Shown here piece by piece: positions 59,430-64,000 of a stretch of 64,000 nt of DNA (the stretch's first letter is position 1; every line of letters begins with the position of its first letter). This DNA comes from Macrostomum hystrix (lineage: Eukaryota > Platyhelminthes > Macrostomidae). The stretch lies in contig CATNEN010000003.1 in assembly GCA_950097015.1 (NCBI GenBank), positions 3,389,501-3,453,500 of the forward strand, written 5' to 3'. The notes below the pieces were generated by a model. The model was not told where the DNA came from. It worked only from the letters and a program-made list of their open reading frames with translations, and searched no databases. The position numbers and the translations under genes were made by a program.

Positions 59430-59945
59430 TCTCTTCCATTTTTCTCCCTTGTGTCTTTCCCCATTTTTCTTCCTCGCTGCCTTATTCCCTCCCTGTCCTC
59501 TCCCTCCTGACTTTTCCCTCCTCCCTGTGTTTCTCCCTTTCTCTGTCTTTCTCAATCCTGTCTTCTCCCCTCACTGCCTTCTCCCTCCCTGCCTTCTCCC
59601 CTCCCTGCCTTCTCTCCTCCCTGCCTTCTCTCCTCCCTGTCTTCTCCCCTCCCTGCCTTCTCCCCTCCCTGCCTTCTCTCCTCCCTGTCTTCTCCCCTCT
59701 CTCTCTTCTCCCCTCTCTGCCTTCCCTCTCCCTGCCTTCTCTCCTCCCTGTCTTCTCCCCTCTCTCTCTTCTCCCCTCTCTGCCTTCCCTCTCCCCTCCC
59801 TGTCTGCTCCCTCTCTGTCTGCTCCCCTCTCTGTCTGCTCCCCTCTCTGTCTGCTCCCCTCTCTGTCTGCTCCCCTCTCTGTCTCCCCCTCGTGCATTTC
59901 TCCCCCCTGTCTTCTCCCTCTACTGTCCTTTTCCCGAATGTCTTC
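59430..59945 (+). repeat. CT-rich 16/17-bp array next to exon 5
   Basis: Units such as CTCCCTGCCTTCTCCC, then CCTCTCTGTCTGCTCC near 59800-59885. The array ends about 60 bp before the exon 5 acceptor and may overlap its branch-point and pyrimidine region. Confidence 0.9.
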
Positions 59946-60002
59946 CCCAACACTTATAAATAAATAAATCCTGTACTTATCCCGCTTGCCCGCCACCGCC
60001 AG

Positions 60003-63000
60003 GCACTGCCACCTCCGTGAAGCCGAAAGGACCGCACGAACCTTACGACGCCCGACCGCCAGTGTACTCAAGCTTCCACGCTGAGCACTGCGCCGAGTCT
60101 TTGGTCGCCGTTCTACGCTCCAATCCGGATCGATTTACGGAATTCTGTGAACGACTACGCGGCAGACGACTGCCTCAGGCGATGCGACAGTTTGTGTGGC
60201 GCGAGGGAATGTTTAAAGCAGAGAGAAAGCGAAGCGGCCAGTGGTGCGTGTTCTGGGGTATTTGGTGTAGGTGTTCTAGGGTATTTGGTGTGGCTGTTCT
60301 AGGGTATTTGGTGCGGCTGTTCTAGGGTATTTGGTGTGGCTGTTCTAGGGTATTTGGTGTGGCTGTTCTAGGGTATTTGGTGCGGCTGTTCTAGGGTATT
60401 TGGTGTGGCTGTTCTAGGGTATTTGGTGTGGCTGTTCTAGGGTATTTGGTGTGGCTGTTCTAGGGTATTTCGGGTAGGTGTTCAGTCATTTCTGTGGCGC
60501 GTGTTGTTGGTTTTAAAAAATGTTTTTCATAATTTTGGTTTGTTCTATTGTTAGTTTTGTTTAAAACAAGTGTGGGGGTTTCCATAAAAATGTGTGTCTT
60601 GTATTTTTAATTAATTAACCAGTGCTGAAAGACACTGAATGTTACTTAAGTGTATTATTTATTAAAAAAAAGCTTTTCAAGCAATTGATATACAATAGAA
60701 AAGGTTTAATTTTTTGCGAACGAGCAGCTTTGCAAAAGTGCAATAGATAATTTCCCATTGCTTTATTTCCTGCCTTTTTTGGGAATGAATTCCCAGTCAT
60801 TCATCATGGCTGCTAATTGACCAGCGTGCAATAAAAAAATTCATTTGCTTTCAAATCTGATTGATGGGATTTCTACATTTAGCTCTCTGTTTCCTGGAAA
60901 GAAATCTAATTTTAAATTGGCGCCACATTCCCCCCTAATTTCCAGGAATGTTGAGCGCTTCTTTCGCGAACGCTTCGGCAAAACTGTGGCCAGAGGCGTC
61001 GGCGAATTGAAAATCAAACGAGCCACGCAGTCGCCGATCAACAATCTGCTTGAGAATGCCGTCATTGAGGTTGGCTGCCGTGCAACTAGATTGGACTGTT
61101 ATAGGGCCCGATGAGTGATGGAGCTCTGCTTTGATAGGAACCGGTCACGGAGATTGGGATTTTTTATTAACTAAATATTTCACTCTTCTTAAATCGACAT
61201 TGCACACTTTTTCTGACGTCTTTCAAGCAAAACTGCATTCCTGTTCCTTACTGAGGTTACTGAGTCTCTCTCCTTGAGTCTCTCTCCTTGAGTCTCTCTC
61301 CTTGAGTCTCTCTCCTTGAGTCTCTCTCCTTGAGTCTCTCTCCTTGAGTATCTCTCCTTGAGTCTCTCTCCTTGGGTCTCTCTCCTTGAGTCTCTCTCCT
61401 TGAGTCTCTCTCCTTGAGTCTCTCTCCTTGAGTCTCTCTCCTTGAGTCTGTCCCTGAATCTCTCCCTGAATCTCTCCCTGAATCTCTCCCTGAATCTCTC
61501 CCTGAATCTCTCCCTGAATCTCTCCCTGAATCTCTCCCTGAATCTCTCCGTGAGTATCTCTACCTGAATCTCTCCGTGAGTATCTCTACCTGAATCTCTC
61601 TCTGAGTATCTCTCCCTGAGTATCTGCACCTGAATCTCTCCCTGAATCTCTGTTTCTGAGTCTCTCTCCACAAATATTTTGAAAGTATTTCTCTTCACAA
61701 GAAGGTGACTAATCAATTATACAACTAAAGCTTAAAAAATGGCATATTATCTAGGTGAATATTAATTATTCATTACTAAAGATTCACATTATTTTACGGG
61801 ATTAAAGGCTTAGAACGCACAACAAAGTGGCACTTACCATCGCCCATAATCTCTGTCTCTATCTCCCTCCTTCTATCTGCCATCTTTGCATTCTTAGCTT
61901 TATTCTGCGTTATCAGCGCCCACCTGCTTGCAGCTGATTGTTGAACCCGAAATCTCAGGACTTCCCTGTCAGTACCTGATGCATTTCCTGCGAACACAAA
62001 CATATCCCCTCGAGTTTATATATCTATCTTTATCCCAAACTTATTCAAGTCTAAATCCCGGAGTTGGGGATCTGGGTCCAAATGGATGAGAATTGCGCAA
62101 TATTCTAACACATCCCATCGGGACTGATAAGCAAACATTTCTCTGGCATTAGGCAATGCATAACAGCAGTCTTATGTTTGGTTCTTAGTAAAGCCATACA
62201 AAAAAATTACGGGATTAAAGGCTTAGAACGAAGTGGGCCCTAAGATAGACGTCTGGTTAATAAATTTGTGTTCCTAGTTTTTAGTTTAGAATGTATAATG
62301 TATGAGACTGGGGTATCTAGTTTATGAGACTATGAATTTATGTGTTGGGGTGTCTATAGTTGATCAGTTGGGGTGTCTATAGTTGATCAGTTGGGGTGTC
62401 TATAATTGATCAGTTGGGGTGTCTATAGTTGATCAGTTGGGGTGTCTCTAGTTGATCAGTTGGGGTGTCTCTAGTTGATCAGTTGGGGTGTCTATAGTTG
62501 ATCAGTTGGGGTGTCTATAGTTGATCAGTTGGGGTGTCTCTAGTTGATCAGTTGGGGTGTCTATAGTTGATCAGTTGGGGTGTCTATAGTTGATCAGTTG
62601 GGGTGTCTCTAGTTGATCAGTTGGGTGTCTACAGTTAATCAGTTAATCAGTTGATCAGTTTGGGTGTCTATAGTTGATCAGTTGGGGTGTCTACAGTTAA
62701 TCACTTGATCAGTTGGGGTGTCTCTAGTTATAATTTGAGTTTAGACAGGTGCGTCTATCGTTATGAGGCTGAAAAGTGTGTCAAAGCAGTGGACAGCACG
62801 CGGACTCATCATTCATATTTTAATTGCAGACCTACGAGAAGACCAGCGCCACGAAGGAGCTGAACAATGCGCTATTCCTAACCGAGGCTGTCCGGGTCCT
62901 GAATGTACTTTACGTTTATGACCGCAGTTATGAGCCGTTTCTCATTCTTTGGCTTGTGCCGCTTCAGGTGGCCTTCAGGGACGAGGCCAGTGCTGCCGAC

Positions 63001-63004
63001 TTGG
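60003..63004 (+). CDS. divergent TBC-like protein, 3' part (exons 5-7, incomplete)
   Basis: Exons: 60003-60243, 60946-61069 and 62830-63004. Phases (1 in, then 2, 0, 1 out) match each other and exon 4. Exons 1-7 together encode 364 residues and the frame leaves through GTGAGC at 63005, so the C-terminus is beyond the window. Residues 240-250 (RLPQAMRQFVW) resemble TBC motif A (LP..LR..vW). Residues 328-359 (RVLNVLYVYDRSYEP, LVPLQVAFRDE) resemble the TBC stretch L..vL.ay......Y.qG....PL...f.dE. The IxxDxxR arginine finger is not seen and YEPFLILW stands where YxQG is expected, so Rab-GAP activity is doubtful. A trafficking role is inferred from the fold only. The family call is tentative; no closer named relative is recognised. 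Confidence 0.72.
60250..60480 (+). repeat. 23-bp tandem array at the exon 5 donor
   Basis: About 10 units with the core GCTGTTCTAGGGTATTTGG. The first recognisable unit starts within about 10 bp of the splice donor at 60244, so the donor flank appears to be part of the amplified unit. The 60481-60945 remainder of the intron is plain AT-rich sequence. Confidence 0.92.
61258..61675 (+). repeat. 14-bp and 12-bp CT-rich arrays (intron 6)
   Basis: TCTCTCTCCTTGAG is repeated about 13 times (61262-61450), passing into TGAATCTCTCCC (about 61450-61550) and mixed 12- to 16-bp units. The two parts appear to derive from one another by loss of bases. Confidence 0.92.
61676..62335. other. unique intronic sequence, with a short duplicated segment
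   Basis: The words TTACGGGATTAAAGGCTTAG and AACG occur at about 61795 and 62210, suggesting a small duplication or fragment of a dispersed repeat. No exon supported. Confidence 0.45.
62338..62745 (+). repeat. 23-bp GGGGTGTCTATAGTTGAT array (intron 6)
   Basis: About 17 units with CTATAG/CTCTAG/CTACAG variants. It ends about 85 bp before exon 7. Confidence 0.93.
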
Positions 63005-63019
63005 GTGAGCTTCGTTTGG

Positions 63020-63560
63020 TAGGAGTAGGTAGGGTAGACAGGGTAGACTGGGTAGGTAGGGTAGGTAGAGTAGACAGATGGTAGGGTAGACAGATTATCG
63101 AAGGTAGAGAAAGTTGATAGGGTAGACAAGGTTGACAAGGTAGAACATAGTTTGGGTAGACAGGGAAGGTAGTTTAGACAAGGTAGTCAGGGTAGACATG
63201 GCAGACATGGTAGACAAGGTAGATAGGATATACAAGGTAGAGAGGGTAGATAGGGTAGACAGGGTAGAGAGGGTAGATAGGGTAGACAGGGTAGAAAATG
63301 TAGGCAGGGTAGACAGTGTAGACAAGGTAGACAGTGTAGACAAGGTAGACAGGGTAGACAGGGTATACAGGGTAGACAAAGTAGATAGGGTAGATTGGGT
63401 AGACAGGGTATGCAGGGTAGGCAGGGTAGACAGGGTAAACATGGTAGACAAGGTAGACAGTGTAGACAAGGTAGACAGGGTAGACAGGGTAGACAGGGTA
63501 AACATGGTAGACAAGGTAGACAGGGTAGGCAGGGTAGGCAGGGTAGACAAGGTAGGCACT
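63020..63560 (+). repeat. 10-bp GGGTAGACAA array (intron 7)
   Basis: About 53 units of GTAGACAGGG / GTAGACAAGG with GTAGGCAGGG and GTAAACATGG variants. It begins about 15 bp after the exon 7 donor. Confidence 0.93.
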
Positions 63561-64000
63561 GCATGCTTGCTGTAGATGCAGATGAATTTCGCTAATATAA
63601 TTTGTGCTCAGAGCTTGGCTGGTGTAAGCTAGTTTCTTAGAAAGTTTTTTCTTTGTTTGTTTACGATCAGTTTTTAGATTATTTTATCGTACTAATTAGT
63701 AAAATATCAAAGCAGCAAATCTATTGTGCAATGTCATCAAGAACCAGTAGAGTCAGGGTCAAAGTGGCCTGCACAAAGCGGGCTCACACAATGAGACCTC
63801 AGCCCAATCATGGGCTGAGGTCTTTTAGTGGCACATTTTCTTGTCAAGTGGACTTTGTGTGTGTGTGTGTGTGTGGCTTGTCTCACACTCCTCACAGGTT
63901 TTAAGTGCAGGGCTCAGCAAACTAAAGGCTTAAACCTTTATATGTCAATCAAAAAAGTTAAGCATTGCTTGGCACTCATTATTAAGTCAGCTAGTGCTTG
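63561..64000. other. intron 7 tail with a perfect hairpin and a GT run
   Basis: AGACCTCAGCCC (63794-63805) and GGGCTGAGGTCT (63812-63823) form a perfect 12-bp stem with a 6-nt loop. A (GT)n run follows near 63857-63875. No further exon of the TBC-like gene is recognised before the window ends. Confidence 0.7.

Larger units (their letters stand above)
12268..60002 (+). other. putative 47.7-kb intron 4 of the TBC-like gene
   Basis: The donor GTGAGT follows ATTG at 12267 and the acceptor CCGCCAG ends at 60002. The split glycine codon (G|GC) joins exons 4 and 5 in frame. I saw no plus-strand coding exon between them. The interval holds satellites, SINEs, hAT MITEs and two minus-strand genes. Continuity rests on splice phase and on the lack of any other partner for either half, not on transcript data. 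Confidence 0.65.

Overview
Metazoan nuclear DNA. Coding sequence is split by GT-AG introns, genes lie on both strands, and most of the window is tandem repeats, tRNA-derived SINEs and small hAT-type DNA transposons. A bilaterian invertebrate is clear. A lophotrochozoan such as a flatworm is my best guess, from divergent proteins and possible trans-splice sites, but it is not proven.

Layout. From 1.6 to 4.2 kb (+) lies a two-exon class C GPCR of the metabotropic glutamate receptor type. From 5.5 to 8.2 kb (+) lies a complete four-exon orthologue of SPRING1 (C12orf49, the SREBP-regulating / site-1-protease licensing factor), rebuilt here exon by exon with matching intron phases. Only 24 nt after its stop codon, a second gene starts at 8271 (+). 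It has a divergent TBC-like domain and I can follow it through seven exons to 63004 and off the window. Its exons 1-4 end at 12267 and exon 5 starts at 60003, so the model contains an intron of about 47.7 kb.

That giant intron holds nearly all the repeats and two minus-strand genes: a 404-residue type I membrane protein with a possible C-type-lectin-like ectodomain (40.5-41.7 kb), and a 709-residue two-exon Thr-rich mucin-like membrane protein (49.3-52.1 kb).

Repeats. The largest is a 10.6-kb polypurine array with a 17-bp unit (15.1-25.8 kb) that contains a roughly 4.2-kb internal duplication. A 16-bp CTCTCC/CTGTCTCAT minisatellite family forms ten arrays. Two of them are the interiors of hAT-type MITEs with recognisable terminal inverted repeats and perfect 8-bp target duplications (28.7 and 37.1 kb). 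Several others sit as inverted pairs. Two SINE families (called A and B here) are scattered through, some with target-site duplications. Nearly every intron of the TBC-like gene carries its own different tandem array. The long open frames inside these arrays are repeat artefacts and are not annotated as genes.

The most interesting points are the SPRING1/TBC-like gene pair with a 24-nt gap (candidate operon or dicistronic transcript), the minisatellite carried inside hAT MITEs, the inverted minisatellite pairs, and the nested antisense genes in the 47.7-kb intron.
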